This document shows positions 43,601 through 58,600 of a stretch of 64,000 nucleotides of DNA, piece by piece. A program made the translations under genes and the position numbers. The notes under the pieces are model-generated. The model worked only from the letters and a program-made list of their open reading frames with translations, had not been told where the DNA came from and did not search any database. The DNA comes from Chaetoceros tenuissimus (taxonomy: Eukaryota; Bacillariophyta; Thalassiosirophyceae; Chaetocerotales; Chaetocerotaceae), in assembly GCA_021927905.1 (NCBI GenBank), contig BLLK01000019.1, forward strand, positions 1,488,001-1,552,000, written 5' to 3'. Within the stretch, counting starts at the first letter, position 1. Every line of letters begins with the position of its first letter.

Positions 43601-46600
43601 AGATGATAGTAATTGGTATCTTCAGGAAGATACAGGACTTGGATGTGAGAGTATCACAGAAGACATGTGTAATCTCTTTGTTGACTATGTGTACAACGAA
43701 AAGAGTTTGAAGGATGCATGTTGTGTTTGTAATGGTGGAGCACATGTGTCTATGATTCCAAGTTTAGTTCCGACGAGTCAGCCAAGTGAAGAACCTACCC
43801 ATTGTGTCGATGATACTAATTGGTCTGTTGGTGGGTCTTCAGTGTATAGTGGAATGATGTGTGATGACTTTGCAAATGAAGTTTGGTCTCAAACTATCAA
43901 GGATACTTGGTGTGATACTATCATGGCATTGGATGACTCTATTAATATGGGAAAGTCGATAAAGGATGCTTGTTGTGCATGTGGAGGAAGTGCTCTTTTT
44001 ACAACGCATCCCTCTGTTGCCCCTACGAATGCCCCGACTGTTTCTCAAATGCCTACTACACCGACAGCACAGCCTACCACATGTGTAGATGATAGTAATT
44101 GGTATCTCGATAAAGAAACTCAGCGACTTGGCTGTGCGAGTATCACAGAAGACATGTGCGAACACTTTGATGAGTACATATATAATAGGAAAAGTGTGAA
44201 GGAGGCCTGTTGTGTTTGTAATGGTGGAAAACACATCTCTGTGTTTCCAAGTTTTGTACCAACAGATCAACCAAGTGTCCTACCAACATTGAGTCCGACC
44301 AGCCGACCAAGCGATCAGCCTTCTACAGTATTTTCAAAAAACCTAGAGCAGGCTAATTTAGAATTGGGATCGTGTTATCAAGTAACGATTGAAACAATTA
44401 CGGGATCTGATGCAAAATTAAAAGTTGATGGATACATGAATATAAATGGAACAAATATTCTTCCAACTTTCTGTCACGACACAGATGGTGCAACGTGTAG
44501 GATTGAAGTATGTGGTGTAAATTTCCATGACATAGCTGTGAGAGATGCAACCTCTTCTTCAAATCGTCGACTTGATTCTTCAGTAGGAGCTACATTGTGT
44601 GAGTAACTCTTTTCTTACGACATTTACATGTACGTATGTGTCGGTCTAAATCTCACTTTTTGTTTTCCCCCTTTTTATCTTTTTCAGTTGAACTTGATGT
44701 TGAAAGCAGCGAAGAGAAGGTAAGTCACACACCACAACATGAATTGAAAAGAACTCCAATTCAACTCCATCTGACACTTTTATTTATTTCAATCAAAGAA
44801 TGAATTTCAGTTTGATATCGTTCAAGATGCTCAATTTGCAGGCTCAAATGGAAAAAGAAGTCTTTCGGTGAGTTTTGACGTTTGAATTGAATTGAAATCA
44901 AAAAGGAATCGAATGAAGGAATCTAACAACTGCTCTTCTCCTATTTATCGCTCCTCTCTAGACTTACTCCGAATATCAAATTACAACCCATACTTGGATC
45001 AAAGTGGGAGAAAAATACAACATTGGAGGTCTAGCAGCTATTCCAGTCGAGAAGCAGCCATACATGGAAATACAGAATAATGGAAATATAGTTGCAAAAG
45101 CTTGGAATGGAAATGAATTTATTATTATCTACAACTCTGAGATACAAGTGACATGCGATGATGATGTAGATCCTATCGCTCTCTTTCAAGGAAATGCAGC
45201 TTTAGTTGTTGGATGTAACAAAGATACACATATAAACGGATGGCAAAAAGCCATTATTTCAGGCAGCCTTGGTAAAGATGGACTATGTGCGATTACTTAT
45301 CTCAGTGGCTATGTAGTCTGTTTGTCTAATACAGGAGCGATATTGCAGAGATATGGTAACCCTGATGGCGAAGTTGATCAGAGCAGGGCTAAAGGAACAA
45401 TTTTCCCTGAACGAATTGCAGCAGTTCAAAAAGCAACTCAAACAGAACTTCCATCTCATCAATGCCATGACATTGAGTTGAAACGTCATGAAAACAATCC
45501 AATGAAGATGACTGAAACAGAGTACAGTATTCGAGCAAATTTGAATGTAGAAAACAATGATGACTCTAGAGACTTTGTTCCTTTTGGTTCTTTCGAATTC
45601 AAAATAAATAAGAGTTACTATCTCGATGGCGATGATGATGTGAAAACATATATTATATTCCAAGGAGACAAGAATATTGTAACCTATACTTCTGGTTGTG
45701 GACCAACTACTTCTCTGCAAACAAATCGTCGTATAGACGCAGAAGCATCCTTTACAACAGAAGGTACAATTCTTGTCAAATTTGACAACGAAGAAAAAGA
45801 TCAATACATATTCCCAGAGGATGGAAATAATGGCCTCAACACAAAGAATGAACTGTGCAGATTGAGATATTTCGATGGGAAAGTCGTATGTATGTTTTCT
45901 GACGGTAAAATCGCTTACACTTTACCAGCTGCAAATATGATAAATGAAAATAATCAGAAATGTGCAAGAGGAAAATCCTTCAAGATACCTGGTTATACCA
46001 ATCCAGATACAAGTCTTGGAAACAGCATTCCACAATCCTGTGTGGAAGAAGAATCCTCTTGTCATTTGCGAGTATGTGGTGTGGATACATTGAAGATTCC
46101 AGCCAACATTGATGTTTCCAAATTTGAAATCACCAACATGTTGGGTTTAAATTCCACCAGAAGTTTTAATTCGACTGATGGATTCTATAACTTCAAGTTT
46201 TGCAGTGATTGTACTCGTCTGGACATACAGAGTGTGAGTATTTTCAAACACATTTTCACTCTTTATTGCATTTATTATTCTCAACTTATTTTTTGATTTG
46301 TTTGCAAAAGATTTCGATTAAAGTTCTTTCTGATCCAGTGATTGCTGATCCCGTACACGATATCGGGGTATCTTCTCTTCTTGATGATACAGGTTTTTTC
46401 ATTTCCAATAATGACAGCATTGAATTGCATGGCAATGCCTGGAAGGTATTCAAACTCCCAGACGAGTCCAAAGTCACCTCAACCATGCAGTTGGAACTGG
46501 ATATTGATATCGAGGACAAAGCAAATGGACATCTTATTTGCTTCGCAGACGAAATATCTGAAGATTTGGATTTTGATTATACAAATTGCCTTTCTTTGAT

Positions 46601-49600
46601 CAATACTGATGCTGCAATGTGGTCAAATGCTAAAAAAGCCTACAATCTTGCTTTGCGTAAAACTTCTACTATCAATCCTATTTCATTTAGCTGGTTAGGA
46701 GCTAGCAATGCCGTTGATGGTCTTAGTACTACCTTTACTCTTATCAAAAAAGAGAATGAAGAAGAGGCATCTCTAAATGGAGAAATAATGGTAGATTTGG
46801 AGACATCTCAAAGTATTTCAAGAATTGAAGTGTCTAGTATTTTTGGACTTCCACAAAGCTTAAATGTTGATTTTAGCAATACTGAGAATGAATGGGGAAA
46901 TAATGAAGGAACGCTGACGAATGGAAAAATTAACTTTGCCAACCCTCTTCAAGCGCAATATATTAAGATCACTCCCACCAGTGCCGAAAAAGACCTACTC
47001 ATTTCAAACATTGAAGTAATTGGTAGCAACGATCTGTCCTCGATTACGTATCCTCTGTCTGTTCTCTTTGAAGGTCGTGAAACTAGCTTCCAATACATTG
47101 CTTTGGTACAAGATAGCTCGAGCGATTCAAACGAAGGAAGATCGACAATTAGTAATATTCGATTCACCGAGACTAGCAGTAATGGTGTTAGTGGTCAAAC
47201 TCAAGCATATACGAATGATCTTGAGGGAACATACTTCCGCTTATCCCACACCTCATCCAATAAAGTATCTATTGGGGGTATCAAAAGTGGAAGCAATAGC
47301 TGTTTAGCGTTTCTTACAGACTCTGCTACATTTGATATGTCTCAAGTTTTTCTTCTAGAATGTGATGGACACATCAAGAGTCTCCAATTTCCAGAGTACT
47401 ACTTGCATATTGATGACAACTGCAACATTGAATTTATCAAGATGGAGAATATGGAGTCAATCTCATCCAAATGGCTTCTAGATCCGAATGCTTCGAACAA
47501 CATTTTCATTCAATGTCAAGGAGAGTTAAGGGCATTGACTGTAGTGGATGATGTACTAACATTAGGACCGAAACCTTCACAAGGTAAAGTTTACATTTGA
47601 ATGTGTTCTTATGCTTTTGCAATATTCGTGTTTGAAACTAACTCCATGATTTTTGTGCATCATAGACGAACAGCATTGGGCACTAGAGCGCCTAACTTCC
47701 AAGCAAATAAGTTTCATTTCTTCTTTAGAGGAATCTTCGACTTGTTATCAAATCAAATTGAATTCAGTTTCGAACATTATTAAAGAAGGACAATTTAATC
47801 TTATTGGTCCTATCTCACATAATGATGACGATGGCAGATATTGGAGTGTTAATGGAAGGAAACCGGGCGAATCTACTTCTGACAACTACGTTGTTGACAA
47901 TATACCAATTGATCAAGGCATAAAAGGCGAAAATTTTTCCATGATTGCAAAGTTAAGAGTCGAGGGGAGCGCATCTGGTGCTGCTTTCTACATCAACACT
48001 GACGACTACTTGGGATTTGATGGTGTTGGAGACAGAACAAACAAAATTTTTGTAAATGATGATTCTGCATTTTATCACGACTTGGATGGAACTGTAAACT
48101 TTTTCAATACTGAAGACTTTGGCACTCATAGTGATCAGCTCTTTACCTTCCGAGTCGAGCGTGAGAATGGGAGAATCAAATTTTATATCAATGATAATGA
48201 GGAACCAGTAGCATCAAATGAATACAATTCCACAATTAAGAAATTTACTTGGCGTCCATGGCGAGCAAATTTGAAGATTTATGAGTGGACCTTCATTCCA
48301 TCAAAGAGGTTGGGATTGGATGTTGAAGGCCACAAATTTTGGAAAGTTAATGGAAGTGATCCTGCAGATGACGACAACGACTGGGAAATCCCCCTTCCAA
48401 TTGCTACTAGCGAGGATTTTGTTACAATTGCAAAGTTGAAAATTGAAAGAATTTCCAATAAAGGAAGTGCAGTTGGTTTCTTTTTGGATAACGATTACTT
48501 TGGTTTTGATGGCCATAATTCTGGAGACCACATTTACACAGGTGACTTTGATATAGTTCAAATTGAGAGTACAAGTTATCTTAATGACGTATTTACCTTC
48601 AAAGTTGAGCGCACAGGGAACCATATCAAATTCTTCATTAACGACAAATTTGTAGGTGAAAAGCGTGGCTACTCTAAAGCGATCAACACTCTTAAATGGA
48701 GACCACGGCGAGCAAACTTGAAGATTTATGAATGGACTTTCATTAGTGATTACACTTTGGATGGATACATGAATGAACAAGGAACGAACGTTATTCCTAA
48801 ATCATGCTATGATACACTTGATGATTATTGTAGTCTTGATATTTGTGGTGTTGAGAAGAAGATGGTCGTTCAATCTACAGTGCATTCAACTCCTCGAGTC
48901 TTTTTGTCAAGTGATTTCAGGGAAGACTCATCTCTCCAATGCCATGACATTGAGTTAAAACGCTTGGAAGAGTCAATGAGCATGACTGAAACAGAGTACA
49001 GTATTCGAGCAAATTTCAAAAAAAAAAAAGAGAAGATGCCTCTGTAATGGTTCCCTTTGGTTCTTTCGAATTCGAAATGGATGAGAAATACTATCTCGAG
49101 GGTGATACAGAATCGACAGCATTTATTAAATTTCAGTATGACAAGAACGTCGTATCCTATTTTTCCGGATGCGGAGCAATATCCTCAACCAGAACCAATT
49201 CTGGTAACAATGCAAAAGCATTCTTCACAAAGGAAGGGCGAATTGTTGTCAAATATTACAATGGAGATACTGAAATATCTGAAAAAGTATTCCCAGAGGA
49301 TGGATCGATTGGTCTCAATGAAAAGAAAGAGCTATGTCGATTGAGATATTTCGATGGACAAGTCGTGTGCATGTTTCCTGATGGTAAAATTGCATACACT
49401 TTGCAAGCCGGAAATCATCATAATGAAAAAAGTCAGCAATGTGCACGAGCAAGATCCTTCAAGATTCCTGGTTATACCAATCCAGATACAAGTCTTGGTA
49501 AAAGCATTCCACAATCCTGTGCAGGAAATGGATCAAGTTGTCATGTACGTGTATGTGGTGTGGATACATTGAAGATTCCAGCCAACATTGACGTTTCCAA

Positions 49601-52600
49601 ATTTGCAATATTGAATGATTCCGGTAAAAGTCTTCGTAGAACTTGGCATCGCAAAGATGATTTCTTTGAGTATGAATTAATGTCTACCGCGTTTGGAGGT
49701 CGATCTGTCTTTCCAACCACTCCAGTAAGTACATTTGTTGATTGAGGTATTTTTGTATAGGCAAAGTTTCTAAGTATTTTGTATTTTGTTAGTTTCCGAT
49801 CCAAATTGATACCTATGAATCACCTGGAACTCGGGAATCTTCTGGTCGACGTCTGTCATTGGAATCTTCAGATTATGAAATGAGTAATAGTGATTCAAAG
49901 ATGAATGATAATGTGTCATTGGGTAAGTTGCAGTGTCTATGTTTTCATGTGTATTAATGTCATGATGTGACATTTGTAAATGAATTTGGTTTGGTTTGAA
50001 TCTCACTCTGTGTTTTTCCCATTTTCATCTTTTTCAGTTGACGTCGCTGAAGGCAGCGAAGAAAAGGTAAGCCACACAACAACTAATGAAAAATTGAAAC
50101 GAACACATTGGATCGATTCATGAGCTCACACATAACACGCATCTCTCTCTCTCTTTAGGTTGTTTTATCATCCAATATTCGTCAAGATGAACAATTCGAG
50201 AAATCATCGGATGGAAACAGAAGGCTTGCGGTGAGTAGCATTCTTCTTTCTTCTTTGTCTTTCAAAGCATCATTCCTTTTCAGCTACTAACTCGCTAGTA
50301 CTGCTCTATATAACCTAACAGGCATACAGCACCTGGTCTGAAAACTCCATAAAACCCGGCACATGGATCGAACCAGGCAGAAAGTACTTCATTGGAGGAG
50401 CAGGAACACTTGAACAAGAAAAGTGGAAACAGCCATGGATTTGGCTTAGAGAATGGGGAGTTTTCGAGGCATGGCATGACTTTAAAGAAGACAAAAACAC
50501 AAAACTCTTTAGTTTTGATTTTACAAGCTTGAAAACCGGATGCAATGCTTTAGAAAAAGGTTGGGGAGGTTACTTACAATCTGACCGTCATCTTATTTTT
50601 GCATGCAAAAAGAACGGAAGTAATGAATTGGATAAGGACGATGGTAATTGGAATGGTGGGTTGAAATTCGATCAATACAAATTTGGTCCAACATATGAAC
50701 TTGGTTCATCATGTGCATTGGTATATCTCAATCGAAAAGTCGTTTGTATGGATTTAAATGGACAAGTCTTTTATTCCATTGGTGATGGTGTCTCTGGTTT
50801 TGTCGACAAACAAATCAGATATCAAGAACTTCCTTATCAAGTCAAACGAACAACAGCAGCATCCTGTCCAATGAATTTTGAAGTGGAATATGGAGATTGT
50901 GTACATGCTGTTCGAAAGCATACGGATACCATGCTAGTACCATACAACAAATATTGTACTTTGGATGATAAACAGAGAGATTATCGAGGAAACATTTCTC
51001 AGGCCGGGCCTGACCTAATCTCATATTGTCAGAAATGGTATTTCCATATATCTAACCCTACCTCTTGCGGTCTAGTAAAAGAAAACTGTCTAAAAGAAAA
51101 CTATTGTCGAAACCCTGACAATAGTGAGAAAGCTTGGTGCTACACTTGGGATTACGACGATGATGGAAATAGCAAGAAATTTTGCAATGTACCAAGATGC
51201 ACAGACTCAAATTACTTGGATATGAAAGTGATTTCAAAAGATGATCCTGAGGCTAGTAAATACCCCGAAAAATGCTCATTCCGCAGAAACAGCGATGGGT
51301 TTGTTCAAGCAGTGTTTAATTTTGGATCTCCTAGCGAGGCGAAGATTAATCTTCTTTGTAAGAAGCCTCGTCCCATTTATGAAATTGATTACCTGGAACA
51401 AACAAGTCAATGCGAAACAGGTCTTGACATAGAAAAGCAAGATTGCTTCTACGCTGGTCTTGAGTCACTTGCGATGCAAAATATTGAATACAACCATGGA
51501 TTATTCGAATCAAATTCGGATGACAAACCATGTGGCTGCTATTATCTTGGTGGCAAAATCTACTTTGGCACAGGAACATGTGGAACAAATCCTAATGCAA
51601 AATTTTGCAGGAGACCTGTCAAGTACATTATGCCAAACATGGATCCGTTGCTTTGTCTAGGTCGAGACTCTTCTTCAGATCCTTTAAAAGTTTTGAATTG
51701 TGAATCTAATTCTTTCAATCCGCAATGGTTTTATCAAAAGCAAAGCACGACTTCTGAATACATTGCCATTTATTACAGAGCCCATATAGCTGACCAAAAG
51801 CAGTGTCTGAATGGTAGCCCAAACCTTTCTTTGGAACCCAAAGAATCAAATTCAAAATGTGATTTCGAATGGGAGTTCCTACAAGATGGCCAAATCAGAC
51901 ACAAAGGCAGCAATAGTGTTATTGAACTTGGCTCAGATAATTCTTCTCTCTCATTGCAAGAAAAGAATGATTTTAAAGCCAACCAAAAGTGGTTCGTGAG
52001 CGATCGTAGAGTTAAAAAAGAATCAAAAGTCGTCAATGCTCATTTCAAAGGATCCTATCAGAACGGCATCTTTTTCCAAGATCATACTGGTTTCGCAAGA
52101 GTCCAGAATGAGGAAGTGCATTTGTATGGAAATAGTTGGAAGCTTTTTGAGTTTGTAGGAAGAGGAGTGCATTTTCGAACAAAGCTTCAATTCAAATATA
52201 AGATTTTTGAGACGGCAGAAGATCATTTCATTTGCTTTGGTACCAACTACAACTACCATGTTTCCAAGGAAGTCAAACGCAACTGTGTAAATTTAGAAGA
52301 TTCTCAACTCGGGTCAAATTATCAAGTAGGTTCTGATAATAATGACTGGGCAACTGTATCTATCCCAATCTTTGACTTTTTGAAAGAGGAAAGTTTAACT
52401 CCGAAAATTGACTACATTGCATTTATTCAAAATAACGATGCAGATCCTTTGGATGGACATTCTGCCTTTTCTGATTTCCGAATTGGTACTATTGAATTGG
52501 GTACACCTTCATTCAGTTGTGGAGACAACTTTATCGCTGCAGATAACGAGGGCATGAGACCTACCAAGAATCTTAACACAGACACAGATTTTTGCGTAAG

Positions 52601-55600
52601 CTCGAACTTGAAGTCTCTTGTTTCTCATAAGGAAAGAGATGAGACAACATATGTCGAGTTTGCTACTCGTGGTTACAGTTTGGACTCGCTTGAATTGTAC
52701 GAGGCGCCAGATTTAACTGTCAAAGTCGAAGGTAAAACTACAATAGATGAAGAAAAGGTCTCTTTCGACGTTGCAACAAAAGATTACGCTGGAAAGAAAT
52801 TCCATGTAGTACAAACAAACGATACAAACGATGCCGGAAATCCATTCCAATTCCAATTCATTACCAAATGTTCCGGAGAAGTGTATGAAGACACAAATGA
52901 TTTGACTGGTGCTCCTCGTAACTTTGTTTCCTATCAAGAAAAGGGTCACGTGAGGTTCAGATTCATGGACAACTCCCTTTGCGAGGATGGATTTGCCTTT
53001 ACTCGTTTCGACAATCCATCTGAAAAAGAATTCTTGAACAAAGAATTCTTTGATGAAGGTGTAACCTTTTCCCCAATTTTCTATTTTAGCGGGAAAGATG
53101 ATTCTGGTGAAGATATAACCCCCGAGACAGAGGCATCGGATGATTTGACTCTTTCAACACTGACTGTAGGTGAAGAGTATGGATATTGTATCCGTGCTGT
53201 GCATAGAGAAAGGTACATGGATACAATGGGATTAGATCGAAGTGATGATGTTATTGATACGAAGTCCTCTTCCTCCACATGTCATGTGCATAGAATTCGT
53301 TGGGAATCATCCATTAGTGGAAAAGTTACTACCGAACCAAATGCCGGGACTCTTCCAATCAAACACGTCAGGATAGACTATGAATTGATGACAGAAATGC
53401 AGGAGCCTATTGACTGTGATGGATGTTCCGGTACAGTTTATACAGATCCTGGAGGAAGTTTCAATATTGACTTTAATCTCGATCATCCATTGCTGAAAGG
53501 AAAGGGAAGTGAGTCAATGCCTGTTAGACTCAAGTACAGCAAGGTTACCAAGTTTGGTGAAAACACAATCAAGCACATCTTTTTATGCAATAATGGATTG
53601 GAATTTTGCAAGGAAGAAGGAAATCTGGTTTATCTCAAGCATTTGCACTTTGAAGAACCTATCCATTTGTATGACGATACATCTGTTCCTTTCCGGGGAA
53701 AGATTTTCTATCATAACACTCGCTTCCCTGGCACAGAGGGATGTCCTATTGTGGATGCAGAAGTGTGTTTGGTACATCATACAACTGCCAATGCAGATAG
53801 TTCTTCCCTTACCAAATACGATCTTGTGTGTGTCAAATCGAATACTCTTGGAGAGTACAATGCTCCAATTATCATGGGTAGTGAAGTTCATGAAGTAGAT
53901 GTACGTTATCATGGACATAAATTCGGGAAATCATTGCACAATCGTTGGAATTACACAGAAGGTATAATTATTGGAGACAGTGAGGTTTACAGTGGTCATG
54001 ATTTTATGGATATATCGAAAGCTACATTGAGAGTGGAAGGTGAGTCGTGGTTTTGTTTGTCTTTCTCTTTCTTTTCTTCTCTTTCCATTCTAAATTTCGA
54101 ATTCTCTTTCAAAATCAAGTTGTTGGAGGAGACTGCAGCAAACCTCTCGGTGATAGCAAAGTGAATGTAAAAATTGAAGGCTGCGATTGGCATGGGCATA
54201 GTTTTGAATACAGCGGAATTCGTAAAGAATACAATGTGCCTCCTACTCTTGTCAAGGTTCAGGTTACTAGTAATGAATATCCTCACATTGAATCTTACTT
54301 TCAAAATGGAGACAGTCCAAGAACTGAATCTATCGATTTGACCGATGAACATATTCTTGAGGATGAAATAGAGAATCGACAAGATGCTGATGATGAAGAG
54401 GTTTCGGATGAGCCATCATTTGCTCCAACTTTATCTTCTGCCCCAACAGCGTCATCGGAGAGAGATCAGCAGGCAGAAGCAAAGAAAACAGAAGAAGATC
54501 AAATATCACTCGTTCGTTTCCAATACGATGGAACTCTTGCAATGGATGTGCAAATCACAAGTGGAGTTGAGGATATCAGTGCATGTGACAGTAGTACATT
54601 TATTTCTAATATTCGTACAGAGTATGGTGCAGATTCATTTCATGTAACTACGAAGGGAAACAAAGTCAATTTTAAAGTGATGCTAAAGTTTGATCTCATT
54701 AAAACAGCAGAGCAAAATATCTCGTGTGATATCGTTGGCGATGACTATACTGTAACAATGATGAATAACATTGGTGGAAGCTGTTCTGATGGATGCACTC
54801 TACAAGTAAATCATGATGAAGAAGATGGAACTAAAACTGGAGGTGCTCGTGCTGAAATAGAAAAAGACAATGAAGATGATATAGCAAATCAAATTACTGT
54901 GGGCGAGCCAAATATAATTTCTCCCTACACAAAGGTACGCTCAACAATCTATTTCTTTAAGAATTTTAGTCTTGCACTTGAGCATACTGACAAGTCGTAA
55001 TAGAATATTTTCTTTCAGGTTTCTGGGAATGGAGCTAGTGTGAGTCACAATGCACATTTCTTTATCCAAGGAATTGTGCAGGGTGGAGAGGGCAAGTCAT
55101 TTGCATTGCCCAATGCACAACCTGTCATGATATTGAGGGATCCACGTAAGTTGTCGGCTTCATATTTATTCTTTTCTTCAAAGCATCATCTCATCTCACT
55201 TATTTCAACATCAACAGCGGGAGGCTTGTCCTATGCTAAATTTGAAAATGTTCACACAAGTATGAAACTTGTGAAGGGATCAACTACAGTATCTAAGAAA
55301 ACAGGTCTTGAATACGAGAATTTGATGGCTACCAAACAGGTTTCCTCTAGTTGTGCTGGCATTGGTGCATCTTTATGTAAGGATATCCTAGACTTGAACA
55401 TGCGGGCCGGATTGCATTATGAAGGGTCGCTTGGTGGTAATGTCAAAGATTATGAAGAAGAAAAGTCAAATTCATACTCCACCACATGGAGCTACACAAC
55501 AAGCACATCTCCAGACATAGCTGGACGCATGTCTGACATTTTTGTTGTTCCCAATATCTTTGTGGAAGTGACAACTTATACAATTGTTGCTTGGCTTCTT

Positions 55601-58600
55601 CCTGAAGAGAAATGTAAACCGTATGAAGTTGAAGAAGGTAAACTTCCAACCTACACTGATTTTGACATTAATGTAAGTTTCCATGACGTATTTTTGTTTT
55701 TGAATTGTTCATGTCTCACACATTTGCCTCCAGAGTGAAGAAACTGCATTAGCATTTTTTTCAAGGCATCATATTGTCAACGTCAAAGTTCCAGAATTGC
55801 AAGCGGCTAGAGAAGACAAGGTGAAAGAGAAAGAGAGAATGAAGAATGACAATGGAGTTTTTAATGTAGTATGTTGCAATGAACCTCCATGCTTTGAAAA
55901 CTCTCCAAACCTCAGGACTTGTGACCTGACTGATTGGAGTAAAGTAGTAGAAGAAGTAAATGGATTGGACGATGCCATTAATGATTGGAATGATACTTTG
56001 AACATCGAAGCAGATATCGCAGACATTAATGAATTCTTTGGATCAAAAAATCCTTTTATTTACGAAATTAATGATGAAGGCGGTCGCCTTTCAATCGATA
56101 ACCATCCATCGGGACTAGTTCCACCTTTTTACGAGAAAGCACCATGTGGCTATGATAATGTGAATGGGATTTGTGCAAAAGAGTGCCATCTGTGCGAAGA
56201 TGGGAAATGTATTGATCACACCGAAACTGAGTCAGGGGAATGTCCCGCGTCTGTCATGGAAAGACGTGCTTTTCTGCAGACAGGTGCAAATACAAATAGA
56301 ATGCAATTCTCTGGAGGAGGAGGTGTCTTCGAAATGACGATGAATAATGAGTATAGCAGTTCTAAATCAGGTTTGAGCTCTTGGCATTTACCAAATGTGG
56401 AATTTGTAAGTAAACAAGGAAAAACCTGTCTAAAACATCATAGTTTCTCATTGATTTTATTTAAAGGAATCAAAACTTCAATTGAAATTGCTAGAAGAGC
56501 CAAAATTTATGGGGGTAGGATTTGAGCATGAAGCAAAACCTGTTCTAAAGCATCTGCACGTCGTTCATACATCTCACAAAGGCGATTCAGTACAAAGAGG
56601 TACGTCAGTTTCTTATGGTTTAGGAGATGAGAATCTAGGAGACGAGTTTGTAGTTGATGTTCATTTTGATAAAAGATATGGAACTTTTGCTTTTGATACT
56701 GTTGCTGGAATCTCCAGATGCCCTCATGAAGAAGGAACACTCAAAGCAGAAGATCCGCAACTAGTGTTACTTAAGTCACCCTCGCCATACGTGGACCCTA
56801 ACTCTCCAATGCTTTTTGAAGTTGAAATGAAGAATTTGGGAGAGGCCGAAGGAAATTTCCAACTTGAGGCGGAACAAAAAGATGAAAAATATCTCACAAT
56901 AGTTGTAGATGGAACAGAAGTTACTGAGGCCGGTATACCGTTTACACTCGAAAAGCGGGACAAGAAAAGAAAAATTGTTGCTCTATATCGAAATCCTTTT
57001 TCTTACCACTATAATCCTGTTGAGTTGACGATCAATACATGTGATGCTTCTTCAGAAACCATAAGTTTGTCCAACGATTTTGACTCAAATCAAAACGAAA
57101 CAATTGTTTTCCTACAGCCATGTCCTACCATCAAGTGGTCAGGGGATTTACAACGCGACCGGGAATTTGTACTTAATTTGCAAGCACCTGAACTTTTGCC
57201 TGTTGAAATTTTCAATAACGAGCGAATCGGAGGGACTTTAAAAGCTACAAAAGAAGAACGACGACTGGAGGCAGTACAACTCAAATATCGTAGATTGGGT
57301 GATGTAAATTGGAGTGATGCATACAAATCTACGGCAGACAGCGACAAAATGGATTTTCTGGAAACACTTGAAGATGACTATGGATACATGTCTCTTGAAT
57401 GGGACACCGAAAGTCTTGCTGATGCAACTTATGAAATAATGGTTGAATCTCAGTGTCAATTAGTTAGTAAGTACACTGTTTGCATTTATTTCCGACTTTC
57501 AAGATGAGGTTCTAACCAATATAATTGCAGATGGCGGTCCAGAACTAAGCAGATTCCGAGAGGAGATTATCGTAGGTGTCAAAGACAAGATTGCACCGAA
57601 GCAATATGGCAAAGCACTCCCATTAAAAGATGATATTCTTTTTGGGGAAGAAATGACAGTCCTTTTCTCTGAGAAGATTGACTGTTCCTTCCCATTCAAA
57701 TTTGACGTCACTCTTGAAATCCAAGACTTCTACGATTCGACTACATCTGAATCCTGTGTAGACGGAAATGAATTTTGCCATTTAAGATTGAAGAAAAGTA
57801 ACAACGATCTTCAGATTTCTTGTGAAGGCCGTAAAATTGGCTTAATTCCAGATTTTTCAGTCTTGGGCGATGTGGAGAAATTCCTTGGTAAATCATTCCA
57901 TGTTGAAGTTGGAAATGAAGGGGGTGGATCTCTTTCTCATGTGTTTGATGTGAATGGAAACCGCTTGAAACACAATGTCGAATTCGATAAGAGCTTTCTT
58001 GCACTTGATCTTTACACAATAACTGCAAAAATAGATGTGACAATCGATTCTTGCCCTGCTTGGGTAACATCAGAAATGGAATCGGAGAAAACAGCTGAAC
58101 TTGCATCGATACTTGGACTATCAGATTCTTCAAGAATCAAAATCACTGACCAACGTTGCTCAGGAGGGAAGGCACAATTTAGACTTCTCATCACGCCACC
58201 TTCTACCAACAACGGTCGATATTTGAGAAACCTATTCCAGAAAGATAGCATGTCTGATTTAGATTCTCTCAAGTTCTTATCCAAACTACGGGAGATGAAC
58301 AATCATAGAATTGTCAATGGAAGATATCTACAGGAAGATTCTCATCAAGTCAAGATTACTCTTGTGGAAATCATTCCAGGTGAACAAGACAGGCTTCGTT
58401 TGGAAACTCCTGTCGAGCTATTGCGAGAAGAAAGACACTTGCAGAATATCATGTCGTTTGAAGGTGATATTCATCATATTCGAGAGAATGACTTGCCTGA
58501 TGATATTGTAAGAAATAGCAACGAAGAGCAGTCGCAGATTGAATTGCTTCTCTTGGAGCAACAGAAGAAGATGGATGCAATGCGTGAAGAGGATACTAGA

